Positions 35,248 to 44,539 of a stretch of DNA of 64,000 bases are shown in pieces. The stretch is from the NCBI RefSeq assembly GCF_018860505.1, contig NZ_JAHKPU010000026.1, positions 1 to 64,000 on the forward strand, read 5' to 3'. The notes under the pieces were generated by a model. It was not told the DNA's origin, did not search any database, and worked only from the letters and a program-made list of their open reading frames with translations. The position numbers and the translations under genes were made by a program. The number at the start of each line of letters is the position of its first letter. Positions within the stretch are counted from its first letter, which is position 1. The DNA is from Pacificibacter marinus (GTDB lineage Bacteria; Pseudomonadota; Alphaproteobacteria; Rhodobacterales; Rhodobacteraceae).

Positions 35248-36531
35248 TCAGCCGTAGATCAGCTTGGGAATAAAGAGAGATATTTGCGGAATATATGTCA
35301 CCAGCAAAAGCACGATGAGGTTCACCAACACGAATGGCCACACCCCGCGGATGATGTCCTCAACAGGCTTGTTAAGCGTCGAGGAGGCCACGAAAATATC
35401 AAGCCCAAAGGGCGGCGTGATCATGCCAAGGCTGACATTGAGCGTCACCAGCATTCCGAAATGGACCGGATCGATGCCAAAGCTCATCGCCACCGGATAG
35501 AGCGGCGGAACCAGAACCAAAAGCGTCGAGTTGGGATCAATAAACATGCCAGCGATAAAGAACAGAATGTTCACAACAATCAAAAAGGTGATTTTTCCTG
35601 CGCCTGAGGCGTCCAAAAAGGCGATGATTTCGTTGGGTACTTGCGCAAGTGTCACAAAATACGCGATAAGCCCCCCCATCGCCAAAAGCACAAAGATGAT
35701 CGCAGTGTTCACTGCGCTGTCTTCGGTGATCTTGGCCAGACCTTTCAGGTCCAATGCGCGAAACACAAACATCTCGACTAAGATCGCGTAGACCACGCTG
35801 ACAGCAGCAGCCTCGGTCGGCGTGATAATCCCGGAATAGATCCCGCCTAGAATGATCACTGGCATGCCAAGCGCCCATTTGGCGTTCCAAATCTCGCGCA
35901 GCCGATCCATCCAAGGCATCCGCGGATCATGCGCCACGCCATCGCGCGCGGCCTGAATGCGCACATAGACAGAAAACGCGATCCCAAGCAGCAGACCGAC
36001 GGCAAGCCCGCCCGCAAAAAGCTTGGCAATCGAAGTCCCAGTGATCCAGCCATACACAATCAATGTGATCGAGGGCGGGATCAACAGCGCGGTTTCGGCC
36101 GAAGACACCAAAAGCCCAAGGCTAAAACGGTCCGAATAACCCGCTTTGCGCAACTCAGGATAAACCATACGCCCCATAGCGGCCACAGTCGCGGGGGCAG
36201 AACCAGACACAGCGCCAAAGGCCATGCTACCGCCAACCACAACGTGACCCATGCCACCTTTTGTGTGGCCGACCAATGCCTTAACCACGCCGATCAATTG
36301 ACGTGCGATTTGGCCGGAGCCCATCAAATTGGCGGCAAAAATAAAGAACGGGATCGCCAAAAGCGTCGAATGGTCAATGCCACCCACAATCTTTTGTACC
36401 ACAGCGGCGTCCGGCAAACGGGGATAGAATGCTTCTTTGTAAGCCAGCGCAGGAAGCCCCAGCACCAACAGCATTTCAAAGCCCGCGACCAGCAAAACGA
36501 CAGCGAAAAGAAGGATAAGTGCAAGGATCAT
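35248..36531 (-). CDS. TRAP transporter large permease 2 (DctM)
   Basis: 427 aa, about 12 helices. IPFFIFAANLMGSG near 59, GGSMAFGAVSGSAPATVAAMG near 100 and TPTEAAAVSVVYA near 238 identify DctM. It carries the ligand of the binding protein encoded at 37120-38127. Only 14 bp separate its stop from the PyrK-like start, tying uptake to the orotate enzymes. Confidence 0.9.
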   Translation of the reverse strand: MILALILLFAVVLLVAGFEMLLVLGLPALAYKEAFYPRLPDAAVVQKIVGGIDHSTLLAIPFFIFAANLMGSGQIARQLIGVVKALVGHTKGGMGHVVVGGSMAFGAVSGSAPATVAAMGRMVYPELRKAGYSDRFSLGLLVSSAETALLIPPSITLIVYGWITGTSIAKLFAGGLAVGLLLGIAFSVYVRIQAARDGVAHDPRMPWMDRLREIWNAKWALGMPVIILGGIYSGIITPTEAAAVSVVYAILVEMFVFRALDLKGLAKITEDSAVNTAIIFVLLAMGGLIAYFVTLAQVPNEIIAFLDASGAGKITFLIVVNILFFIAGMFIDPNSTLLVLVPPLYPVAMSFGIDPVHFGMLVTLNVSLGMITPPFGLDIFVASSTLNKPVEDIIRGVWPFVLVNLIVLLLVTYIPQISLFIPKLIYG

Positions 36532-37019
36532 TCTGCGACCTCCTGATAGCGATCAATGACGCCAAAAAGGCTCAACCCATAGCGCAGCCCCAACAGCAAA
36601 AAGCCCAGAACGGGTGCGAGATAGATGTAGCCCATAGGCACTCCAAGGGTCGGAGATTTCTGACCTGTTTTCAGCACGAATTGCACCAAATCAAGCGCCA
36701 GCCACGCCACATAAAGGCACATGGCCATCCCTATGAGGTCGACAATTTTCAACACCACAGTCAGCAACGGCGCGGGCAGTTTCGCACGCATATTGGTGAT
36801 GCCCACATGTTTGCCACGTTCAAGGGCAAGGCCCAGTGCCAAGAACACCAAGAACAGATTCATCATCCGCACGGCCTCTTCGATCCACGCAAAGCGGCTG
36901 GCAAATGTGCCGCCGATTTCACGGGTCACGACAGAGCCAGTGTAAAGACACACCATGATCAGAAAAAGGGCGATGAGAACGGTTCTTTCGACCGTTCGGA
37001 GCGCTGTAAGTGCTTTCAT
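36528..37019 (-). CDS. TRAP transporter small permease 2 (DctQ)
   Basis: 163 aa, four predicted helices, with RFAWIEEAVRMMNLFLVFLALG and ERGKHVGITNM in the DctQ pattern. Overlaps the DctM start by four bases. Confidence 0.88.
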   Translation of the reverse strand: MKALTALRTVERTVLIALFLIMVCLYTGSVVTREIGGTFASRFAWIEEAVRMMNLFLVFLALGLALERGKHVGITNMRAKLPAPLLTVVLKIVDLIGMAMCLYVAWLALDLVQFVLKTGQKSPTLGVPMGYIYLAPVLGFLLLGLRYGLSLFGVIDRYQEVAE

Positions 37020-37041
37020 AGGATGGGCTTTCGATCACCTG

Positions 37042-37083
37042 AAAAAAGGGACTCCGCAGTCAGGCTATGCCGTAACCGCGGAG
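37042..37083 (-). terminator. Attenuating terminator between dctP and dctQ (TRAP 2)
   Basis: On the minus strand CTCCGC (37083-37078) pairs with GCGGAG (37057-37052), followed by a T run (the AAAAAA at 37042-37047 on plus). The loop is long (20 nt). Fits partial termination after the abundant binding-protein message. Confidence 0.5.
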
Positions 37084-37119
37084 CAAAGAGACCCGAATGG
37101 GCCAGATCTCAAAGTGTTG

Positions 37120-38127
37120 TTAAAGTGCGCCGTATGCTTCGGTGTAGATATCAAGCAAGGCCTGACCTGTTTCACCGGTCTTGCTGACATAGGCATCCGA
37201 GGCCGGTCCAAACATCACACCACGCAAGGCGGCGCGCTCTTCTTCGTCTGCGATCCGCACATTCGCGCCCGACTCTTTGATGGTCTCAAGAGCGGCGTCA
37301 ACGGCGGCTGCTTTATGCGCAGTCAAATCAGGGATCACCTCAGAAAAAGCATCTTTGATGATGGCCTGATAGTCTGCTGGCAGGCTTTCCCAGAACATCG
37401 GGCTGAACAGGATCACATCTTCCATCGCACCGTGATCTGACACGACCACATTCTTTTGAACCTCGTAGAACTTCATCGCCTTGATGGTATCGAGCGGGTT
37501 TTCTTCGCCATCCACAACACCGGTTTGCAGCGATGTGTAAAGCTCACCGAACGGCAATGCGATCGCCGAAGCCCCCAGTGCGTTGAACTGTTCGATCAAG
37601 ATCGAGCTGTCCATCACACGGAATTTTTGCCCCGCAAAATCCGCAAGTGTGTCGAGCGGCTCATTTGAGGTGAATTGCTTTTTACCGTTGGGCCACAGAT
37701 CAAGCGCCACCATGCCTTTGTCGGAAAAACTATCCAGCAAGGCCTCGCCGAATGGACCATCGCGCAGCGCGGCTGCTTCATCTGCATCTTCGGGGATCAA
37801 GTAAGGAATATCGAGAATGGAAACGAGCGGGTTGAAACCACCCAAAAATGCAGCTGGCGCAACAGTGGCCTCAAGCGTGCCAAGTTGAACACCTTCGTTC
37901 ATCTGGCGCTGATTGCCCATTTGACCTTGGGGGAAAAGTTGAAATTCCACATCGCCGTCTGTACGCTCGGCCACAAGATCAGCGACTTTTTCAAGAAAGA
38001 CGTGGCGGCTTTGCTGTGTGCTTTCAAGATGGCCAATACGCGCCACATAGTCCTGCGCCAAAGTCGGCATAGCGACAGTCAGACCTGCCAAAAGGGCAGC
38101 AGAGAAAATAGATTTAGATTGAGGCAT
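37120..38127 (-). CDS. TRAP transporter periplasmic binding protein 2 (DctP family)
   Basis: 335 aa from the ATG at 38127 (GGGGAG RBS). Sec signal at 1-24 (IFSAALLAGLTVAMPTLA). FPQGQMGNQRQMNEGVQLG near 61-79 and AGQKFRVMDSSILIEQFNALG near 150 with the conserved Arg are DctP hallmarks; LYTSLQTGVVDGEENP near 185 follows. Heads the operon P-Q-M-pyrK-pyrD-carbamoylase-pyrE. A plausible ligand is orotate or another carboxylated pyrimidine, by context only. Confidence 0.88.
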   Translation of the reverse strand: MPQSKSIFSAALLAGLTVAMPTLAQDYVARIGHLESTQQSRHVFLEKVADLVAERTDGDVEFQLFPQGQMGNQRQMNEGVQLGTLEATVAPAAFLGGFNPLVSILDIPYLIPEDADEAAALRDGPFGEALLDSFSDKGMVALDLWPNGKKQFTSNEPLDTLADFAGQKFRVMDSSILIEQFNALGASAIALPFGELYTSLQTGVVDGEENPLDTIKAMKFYEVQKNVVVSDHGAMEDVILFSPMFWESLPADYQAIIKDAFSEVIPDLTAHKAAAVDAALETIKESGANVRIADEEERAALRGVMFGPASDAYVSKTGETGQALLDIYTEAYGAL

Positions 38128-38279
38128 GAAGCACTCCCCGTTGTTAAGTTTCTTTATAGAACACATAAACCCCTGAAACGCGGTGTGAGGTCAATATGGA
38201 AAGTCTAAAAAATGAGACGAATCATAAAATCACTCAAATATCGACCTAAACTGATCAATATTTAGGCAACACCAGCCTC

Positions 38280-39155
38280 TCAAATCCCCTCGCGCGCGAT
38301 CAATTCCTCGATATAGTCAGCCGCCTCATGTCCCTTCAGGGATGTCGACCAAAGCCGATTGGCGATCTCCTCATGTAGATCAAGCGCTTCGGGCGCAGAT
38401 GTGATAAGACCAACGCCAACACGTGTATTTGGATTGTGCCCAAGACGGAACGGGCTGATCGTCAAAACTGAACGCCCGCCCTGCCGGACAATTTGAAAGG
38501 ACGTTGACGGGATCGGCTCACGCGCCACGCCGATTTGCACACCAATGTCGGGCACGCGCAACATTTCAACGATATGGCGCACCTCAAACAGAGCCATTTT
38601 CCGACGTTGAGCACGGACCTCATCGGACAGCTCCGCAGCGCCTTCCAGCCCTTCTTTGAGGAACTTACGGATATCCGCATCCGAGATAATCGAAGCCAAA
38701 AGCGGGCGCCTTTGAGTGAAACGCGCCTTTCTTTGCTTTAATATACTCAAAATAGCGTCAACATCCTGACCTTCAGACCCTTGAACAGATTCACACAGGA
38801 CATCTTTCAAAATGGCATCATATTGCTCAGTCGTCACCAGATAGGAAATCGGGCTGAACAGGCCGATAATCTGATCGCAATCCTCTTCGACCTGACGCAT
38901 GCGCTCAAAAAAACCCACAGCGTTGTCGACATATTCAATCCCAACCCCCAACAGGCTTGGAAGTGAGACATGAAGTTCATTGGCGATGGCCGAAAGCATG
39001 TCGATTTTGGCAATCTCGCCCTTTTCCGCACGGTAGAGCGCAGCACGTGAGATATTCAACCTCACAGCAAGTTCCTCAGGCGCAAGACCTCGGCCAAGAC
39101 GATGCGCCTTAAGGCGCGCGCCGATATCTTTGAAATTGAGTTGTGTCTCGTCCAC
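38280..39155 (-). CDS. XRE-family transcriptional regulator
   Basis: I choose a GTG start at 39155 (VDETQLNFKDIG), giving 291 aa; the open frame continues upstream without family-like sequence. HTH_3 domain at about 10-65: LAPEELAVRLNISRAALYRAEKGE. The large C-terminal part, with a segment near 225-285 (RLGHNPNTRVGVGLITSAPEAL), probably senses a ligand. Upstream of and in the same direction as the TRAP 2-orotate operon, 152 bp away, so it is the likely local regulator. Confidence 0.8.
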   Translation of the reverse strand: MDETQLNFKDIGARLKAHRLGRGLAPEELAVRLNISRAALYRAEKGEIAKIDMLSAIANELHVSLPSLLGVGIEYVDNAVGFFERMRQVEEDCDQIIGLFSPISYLVTTEQYDAILKDVLCESVQGSEGQDVDAILSILKQRKARFTQRRPLLASIISDADIRKFLKEGLEGAAELSDEVRAQRRKMALFEVRHIVEMLRVPDIGVQIGVAREPIPSTSFQIVRQGGRSVLTISPFRLGHNPNTRVGVGLITSAPEALDLHEEIANRLWSTSLKGHEAADYIEELIAREGI

Positions 39156-39389
39156 TGTGTGCCTGCCTGAACATTGCCTTGCTGCAAAATCCGCACAAAG
39201 AAATGGCGGCCCGCTAGGTCGTATCAAAATTGAGATAATCACGTTTCCATATGGATCGCAAGTCTGATCTGTTAGCACCTGTGACACCCGCATCATCCAT
39301 GCGGTCAACCAACAAAATCGCTCTCGCAGCAGCGCGAAACAAGGCACCGAAGCGACAATACATAACCGTCAAATAAGCGAAGACCCTAC

Positions 39390-39433
39390 AAAAAAACGCC
39401 CTGCACTTGTAAGACGTGCAGAGCGTTGTTTTT
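39390..39433. terminator. Strong rho-independent terminator
   Basis: On the minus strand AACGC-T-CTGCAC, a 9-nt loop, GTGCAG-G-GCGTT, then seven T. The plus strand also ends in a T-rich run. Terminates the Rieske/2OG operon reading leftward and may insulate it from the XRE gene. Confidence 0.85.
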
Positions 39434-39458
39434 CAGTCTTCTAGAACCAATGTGAGCC

Positions 39459-40430
39459 CTATGTTTTTTCCAAATCATGAGAGGCGCGAATTTTCGACAT
39501 GATGTAATCACCAGCGGACACTGAATCGTATTTTGCAGGCACATCGTCGGACACACAGCTTGGCAAAGCTGATACGTTTGTATCACCTGCAGGCCCCGTA
39601 AAGGCGACCATCGACAGACGCCGCGTAGACCCCGTCAAGTCCCGCCGAGGGTTGGACACGCGGTGCAAGGTGGAGCGCCAGCGATCGTTCGTCCAACGCG
39701 ACAACAGATCGCCAACGTTGATGACAAAAGTATCTGGAATGACCTTGGCTTCATGCCATTCGCCATCAAGTCCCATCACCTCAAGCCCGCCAGGGGCTGC
39801 ATCTTGGCGCAAAATGGTGATCGCACCGTAGTCATGATGCTCGCCGTAACGCAGCTGACCGGGCAACGGGTCTGTGTCTTGGTCAGGATAATTCACAAAC
39901 CGCAAGGTCAATGATGGATCGGCATACATCGGCGCAAAGTAATCCTCTGGCAAATCAAGCGCCAAAGCCGACATCCGCATCAAAGCGTCGTTCAACTTCA
40001 GAATGGCCGTTGTGTACTCTGTCACCAGCCCCGCGAATTCCTTGGGCGTGTCGGGGTAATAGTTGGCCTTATGCCCCTCTTCGCCCTCATGATGTGGCGC
40101 GCCAAACACCAATGCCTCGCACAGATCAGGCGGCGTTTCCCCTTTCAGGGTTTTGGCAACGCTTTCCATCCCCATCGGCAAATAGCCACGGCTTTTGGCG
40201 GCCTCGGGCGGGGAATAGGCCATTTTGGCATCGAACGGCGTCTCAAAAAACGCGGTTGCAGCCGCGTAAAGCCCACCTGTTAGATTCTCTGGCACGCCAT
40301 GCCCCTTAATGACAGCAAAGCCGACGCTTTCAAAAGCCTCTGCAAAGGCGCGCGCAACCTTTGCTTTGCCCTCAGGCGTCCCTTTCAGAAAAGGCGCTAT
40401 ATCGACGATAGGAAGTGTGAACTCGGCCAT
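39459..40430 (-). CDS. 2-Oxoglutarate/Fe(II)-dependent oxygenase, isopenicillin N synthase family
   Basis: 323 aa from the ATG at 40430 with GGAG just upstream. N-terminal DIOX_N part (LPIVDIAPFL), FETPFDAKM near 65, then the 2OG-Fe(II) core: GEHHDYGAITIL (iron His and Asp), WRSTLHRVSNP (second iron His), and STRRLSMVAF (2-oxoglutarate Arg-x-Ser). Such enzymes hydroxylate, demethylate or open small substrates, including heterocycles such as xanthine or pyrimidine derivatives in related families. Last gene of the minus-strand ABC-Rieske operon; 52 bp from the NTF2-like gene. Confidence 0.85.
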   Translation of the reverse strand: MAEFTLPIVDIAPFLKGTPEGKAKVARAFAEAFESVGFAVIKGHGVPENLTGGLYAAATAFFETPFDAKMAYSPPEAAKSRGYLPMGMESVAKTLKGETPPDLCEALVFGAPHHEGEEGHKANYYPDTPKEFAGLVTEYTTAILKLNDALMRMSALALDLPEDYFAPMYADPSLTLRFVNYPDQDTDPLPGQLRYGEHHDYGAITILRQDAAPGGLEVMGLDGEWHEAKVIPDTFVINVGDLLSRWTNDRWRSTLHRVSNPRRDLTGSTRRLSMVAFTGPAGDTNVSALPSCVSDDVPAKYDSVSAGDYIMSKIRASHDLEKT

Positions 40431-40482
40431 ATCGGTCTCCATTCTAAAGATAAATTGTCTGGTGTCGTTCCCCTTATGAGCT

Positions 40483-40899
40483 TTAGCCTATGGTGAGCAC
40501 GCCCAATTGGTCGTAAACGCTCATGCCGTCCCACATGGATGTGCATTCCACGATAAGGTCGTTTTCGATGCGCAGAATATCCATACCCGCCATAGTGATA
40601 CGCTTATTGGTTGCGGCAACATCGCCATAAGGTCCGAAGTGGTAGCCAGACGTTTGCCAATGCAACACCACTTTGTCATCTTCTGCGATCAGCGCCAGAA
40701 TTTCGGTTTTAACATCATTGAACGCGCCCCAATAACGGGTCACATCGTCGTGGATGGCATCAATCGCGCTACTGTCAAAATCGGTGATCTCAACCTTGGC
40801 TTCTGGGCTCCAGTAACGATCGATAGAGGTCTTATCGCCTTTTTCCCACAGCTCGGTGTGATACGCGCGCACAAGGGCTTTGTTGCTGTCAGTTGTCAT
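40483..40899 (-). CDS. SnoaL/NTF2-like protein
   Basis: 138 aa, a single NTF2-like barrel (YWSPEAKVEIT near 28, AEDDKVVLHWQTSGYHFG near 71, ERIENDLIVEC-like strand near 112). SnoaL relatives act as polyketide cyclases, isomerases or hydrolases on small hydrophobic compounds. It follows the Rieske alpha gene by 11 bp and is distinct from the real beta subunit at 42384. It may isomerise or hydrolyse the oxygenase product; function not known. Confidence 0.75.
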   Translation of the reverse strand: MTTDSNKALVRAYHTELWEKGDKTSIDRYWSPEAKVEITDFDSSAIDAIHDDVTRYWGAFNDVKTEILALIAEDDKVVLHWQTSGYHFGPYGDVAATNKRITMAGMDILRIENDLIVECTSMWDGMSVYDQLGVLTIG

Positions 40900-40910
40900 A
40901 TTGGTCGTCC

Positions 40911-42359
40911 TTATTTTACGTCAGCGGCAGCTGCTGCAGCCGATTCCGCTTTGAGTTTCTGTGCTTTCATGAACTTGCTGTCTTCGATCCGCGCGCGGCG
41001 GATCGTTGTGGGAATGGGCTTCGCCATAATGCGTTTCCATTCTTGCATGTAATGACGAATAGGCGCTTCTGAAGCGAGGTCCCCTGTAGCCAATCCATAT
41101 TCGTCGACCACATCGCCCGCATCATCGCCGCGACTGACATCCACCCATTCTTCCTCGATGGTTTGCAAGCCTTCTTGGACCCGCTCGAACATTTCGAAAT
41201 CATCGGGAATACCGAAAGACATAAAGTCTTCGTCGACGCGCATACGCATCAGATTCACTTCCTCAGGCGTCTCATCCGCCATCACGAGATAGTAATTCAT
41301 CAAGGTTTCATCGGCAGAAATCGGTTCAGGCACAACGATCTGGTTGCCCACAAAAATCAAGTTCGGGAAGATGTTAAGATTGACCATATTACCGGTCATC
41401 AGATCCCATGTTTCACGCGGAATATCCCCGCCACGCTCTTTCAAAGAGGCCTCAAGATCCTCACGCGTTGGCAGTGGTCGCATGGTGGACCATGGACCAT
41501 CAGGAATGCCGGGGCGTTGATCGACAACACAATGCCCGTGGCCAAGGGTATAGCCCACCATAGGCGACACGGCGGGATTGCGCGACAAGATCGTATCGGT
41601 TTCCGCCTCTTTACCCAGCAGGTTATAGGACCGGTGCGCGAACGTGGCATGAATACCGTCTGCCGCATTGTCCCACGCCATTTTCCAATTGGCCTTATAG
41701 CTTTGTTTGATCGGTGCTTTCAAAACACGAATACTGGCCCCAGGGTGACGGTCAATATGCTCATCCAACCACAGCTTTGCTGGTCCAAGCCAGTCATCAA
41801 GCGACATAGGGTCTGCCGCCAACGTGCCAAAGACAAACCCGCGATGCGAGACAACTTTGATCTGCCCCAAGTCGAAAGGCCGCTCGTATAGTTTGCTGTA
41901 GCTATCCGCCACGGGCAGGCTTTGCAGATGGCCATCAAGATCGAATGCCCAACCATGATAGGGGCAGGTAAAACGCTTGGCGCAGCCTTCTTCTTCACCC
42001 ACCAATGTGGTGCCGCGATGGCTGCACCGGTTCAGCAAACCGCGAATTTCGCCTTTGCGGGTGCGCACCAAAATGATCTGACGTTTGCCCAATCGTTTGC
42101 GCACAAAATCGCCAGCCTCGGGCACTTCGGATTCATGGCCGATAAAACACCACGTCGCCCCAAAAATACGATCCATTTCGATGTTGAACAAATCAGGGTC
42201 CGTATAAACGCGGCGATGCACCACATCTTTGCGGATCAGATGCTCAACCTCGTCAGTTAAATCAGGCCCGCGTGCGACCACTGCGTCAGGGCGCAAGCTG
42301 TCGGAAATATCGCGTTCAAGATTGGTTTCAGGGTCATTTTTATTCATATTTTCACCCAT
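40911..42359 (-). CDS. Rieske non-heme iron ring-hydroxylating oxygenase, alpha subunit
   Basis: 482 aa. [2Fe-2S] ligands Cys112 and His114 (RCSHRG) and Cys132 and His135 (TCPYHGW). Mononuclear iron site WDNAADGIHATFAH with Asp234, His237 and His242. Overall layout resembles benzoate/anthranilate/salicylate-type alpha subunits. RBS GGGAG. A beta subunit lies just upstream and an [2Fe-2S] ferredoxin gene sits at 52919 in the divergent arm; no ferredoxin reductase is obvious. The Ala-rich tail (ESAAAAAADVK) is unusual. Substrate unknown; context points to an N-containing ring compound. Confidence 0.88.
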   Translation of the reverse strand: MGENMNKNDPETNLERDISDSLRPDAVVARGPDLTDEVEHLIRKDVVHRRVYTDPDLFNIEMDRIFGATWCFIGHESEVPEAGDFVRKRLGKRQIILVRTRKGEIRGLLNRCSHRGTTLVGEEEGCAKRFTCPYHGWAFDLDGHLQSLPVADSYSKLYERPFDLGQIKVVSHRGFVFGTLAADPMSLDDWLGPAKLWLDEHIDRHPGASIRVLKAPIKQSYKANWKMAWDNAADGIHATFAHRSYNLLGKEAETDTILSRNPAVSPMVGYTLGHGHCVVDQRPGIPDGPWSTMRPLPTREDLEASLKERGGDIPRETWDLMTGNMVNLNIFPNLIFVGNQIVVPEPISADETLMNYYLVMADETPEEVNLMRMRVDEDFMSFGIPDDFEMFERVQEGLQTIEEEWVDVSRGDDAGDVVDEYGLATGDLASEAPIRHYMQEWKRIMAKPIPTTIRRARIEDSKFMKAQKLKAESAAAAAADVK

Positions 42360-42383
42360 AGTGTGTCTCCCGTTTCTCAGTCA

Positions 42384-42956
42384 TCAAAGGATCCAGCCCA
42401 GATGGGGCATTCCTGCGGAAATGGCGGGGCAAAGCATGATTTTGCGCACGATCTGCCACCCATCATCTGTACGGCGCAGACGGTGAATTTGCCGCCCCGC
42501 CAAAACCGTGACCTTGCCGGTGCGCTCATGGGTGATGGTGATCGCACTGGTGGCGATGACATCGGTGGAACTCTGTGGCAAAGGCCATGCCTCAACCCCG
42601 CCAATCATGCGCACGATTTGGGCATAGGGCACCAACGCCCAAGCCGATGTATCATGCATACGCCACACCCGTTCGCGCAGACGGCGGTGGTCATCCATGA
42701 TAAGTCCTTGATCACGAGCAGGATGGTGGCTTTGATGCAAAGGCATCCAAAACGCCGCATCCTCGGCCCATAGATCATACCAAGTATCAAATTGACGGCG
42801 GTCCAGCAGACGCGCCTCGCCAATCAAAGTCGCAGCGACCTCAGCCGCCAATGCGCCATCAAACACGACAGGTGCGGTGTCAAGAAATGCCACATCCGCG
42901 ACAAGGCTTTCATACAGCGCAAGCGTCTTGGAAAGGCCGAAAGGTTGGTCAGTCAT
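42384..42956 (-). CDS. Ring-hydroxylating oxygenase, beta subunit
   Basis: 190 aa, NTF2-like beta subunit. EARLLDRRQFDTWYDLWAED near 47-66 is the beta-subunit signature, followed by FWMP and VWRMHDTSAW. It gives the alpha-beta assembly its structural part. Start overlaps the permease stop by one base; the alpha gene starts 24 bp after its stop. Confidence 0.85.
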   Translation of the reverse strand: MTDQPFGLSKTLALYESLVADVAFLDTAPVVFDGALAAEVAATLIGEARLLDRRQFDTWYDLWAEDAAFWMPLHQSHHPARDQGLIMDDHRRLRERVWRMHDTSAWALVPYAQIVRMIGGVEAWPLPQSSTDVIATSAITITHERTGKVTVLAGRQIHRLRRTDDGWQIVRKIMLCPAISAGMPHLGWIL

Positions 42957-44539
42957 TATATCACCTGTTCAGGGGCAAAGTGGGAAAGAACGCGCCGTTC
43001 AAGCATCGCGACCAGCGCGTAACCTGCAACGGAAACGAGTGTCAGAATGGTCACGCAGCTCCACAACATGTTGTAATTGCTGGTCGAACTGGTCAGCGCC
43101 ATAAGGTTGCCAATGCCCGTTCCTGTCGCGAGCCATTCCGCAACAGTCGCCGCCAAAACGGCCATAGGCACAGCCATGCGCGCGGCCGCAAACAAAGACG
43201 GCAACATCGCAGGCACCCGTGCCAAAAACAGCTGTGTCAAAGGTGGCGCTTGATAACTATCAAAGTAATCGATCACCTGACCGGGCGTTTGACGCAATCC
43301 ATGCAGACAGGACACAAGTGTGGGGAAAAAGATCATGATCGCCACGATCCCCAGCATCCCCAACTGCCCACGTCCCAAAACCAGCACCAACAATGGCGCA
43401 GTCGCCACAATCGGAATGGACCGCAAAGCAATCGCCACAGGGGATGCGATTTTCTCTACCGCTGGCAACATACAGAAAACTGCGGCCAAAACTGCGCCGA
43501 GGCCAAGACCTGCCAGATAGCCCAAAACGGTGGTGCCCATCGTTTCACGTAAAGCCGCGAACAATTCGCTTCGATGAGCCGCAGCCTGTGATCCCGCCAC
43601 CAAATAGGCCCAGACATCACCGGGTCGTTTGGCAAAAAAGCGCGACAACTCAAGCCCATCCATGAAAACCTGCCACAACAGCAAGATCACAACGCAAGAC
43701 AAAATCGGCGCGGCGACAGCCATGAACAGTTTTTTCCACAGCACCTTTGGCGCTTTAGACGCGGGCGAGACCAAAAGCGATGGCGGCGCACCAATAGACA
43801 ACAGCTGCCCTGCCCAACCGACCAAAGCATATCCGATAATCGCCACAGCAGAGGCAATCGTGGCCAAAGCCCAAGTGCCATCCACATCAAGACTGCGCAT
43901 GGCTTGGATGCTCAAAACACCAATACCGCGATCTGCACCGGTAAATTCACCGACAATCGCGCCCAAAAACGCTGCAGGGGCTGCAATTTTCAAACTGGCG
44001 ATCAGATAGGGCAGACAGGCACGCGCGCGTACCACGGTCATCGCCGTCAGACGACCACGACCATAACTGGCAATCAAATCCAACCAGCTTGGCGGCACCG
44101 CACGCAGCCCCACCACCAATGGCACAAATGTGGTGTAATAGACTGATAAAGCGGCCAATGTGATCTGAGGCCCCCATCCGGGACCATAAATCACCCGCAA
44201 AATCGGCCCTGTCGCAACAAGTGGCAAACAGAAGACGACCAAAGCAATCGCTTGCGCCAAGCGCTCGATGGGTGGAATGGTCACGACCAGAACGGCCAAA
44301 ACAATCGCCGCGAGGTTGCCAAGCACAAATCCCAGTAAGGCTTCGGAAACGGTCGCCCCCAAAGCGCGGGTATAAAGCGGCAGGTCTTCGATGATGCGCA
44401 TGACAATCGCCGTGGGCGGCGAAAGAATATAGAGTTGGCCAAAGGCAAAGCGGGCCAAGAGTTCCCAAGCAATCAACAGACTGGCAAATCCTGCATAGGT
44501 CCGCATTTGCTCGGTCAACAAAACCTGTTGCCGTATCAT
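42956..44539 (-). CDS. Fused double permease of an NitT/TauT-type ABC importer
   Basis: 527 aa, about twice the usual 250-270 aa. Two BPD_transp_1 units are visible: residues about 15-250 (EAA-like loop with SWLDLIASYGRGRLTAMTVVRA near 170, PAAFLGAIVGEFTGADRGIG near 205) and about 265-520 (QTPGQVIDYFDSYQAPPLTQ near 424, AVLAATVAEWLATGTGIGNLM near 460). Each half keeps its own loop for the ATPase. One gene could therefore make the whole channel. Overlaps the ATPase stop (ATGA). Confidence 0.85.
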   Translation of the reverse strand: MIRQQVLLTEQMRTYAGFASLLIAWELLARFAFGQLYILSPPTAIVMRIIEDLPLYTRALGATVSEALLGFVLGNLAAIVLAVLVVTIPPIERLAQAIALVVFCLPLVATGPILRVIYGPGWGPQITLAALSVYYTTFVPLVVGLRAVPPSWLDLIASYGRGRLTAMTVVRARACLPYLIASLKIAAPAAFLGAIVGEFTGADRGIGVLSIQAMRSLDVDGTWALATIASAVAIIGYALVGWAGQLLSIGAPPSLLVSPASKAPKVLWKKLFMAVAAPILSCVVILLLWQVFMDGLELSRFFAKRPGDVWAYLVAGSQAAAHRSELFAALRETMGTTVLGYLAGLGLGAVLAAVFCMLPAVEKIASPVAIALRSIPIVATAPLLVLVLGRGQLGMLGIVAIMIFFPTLVSCLHGLRQTPGQVIDYFDSYQAPPLTQLFLARVPAMLPSLFAAARMAVPMAVLAATVAEWLATGTGIGNLMALTSSTSNYNMLWSCVTILTLVSVAGYALVAMLERRVLSHFAPEQVI

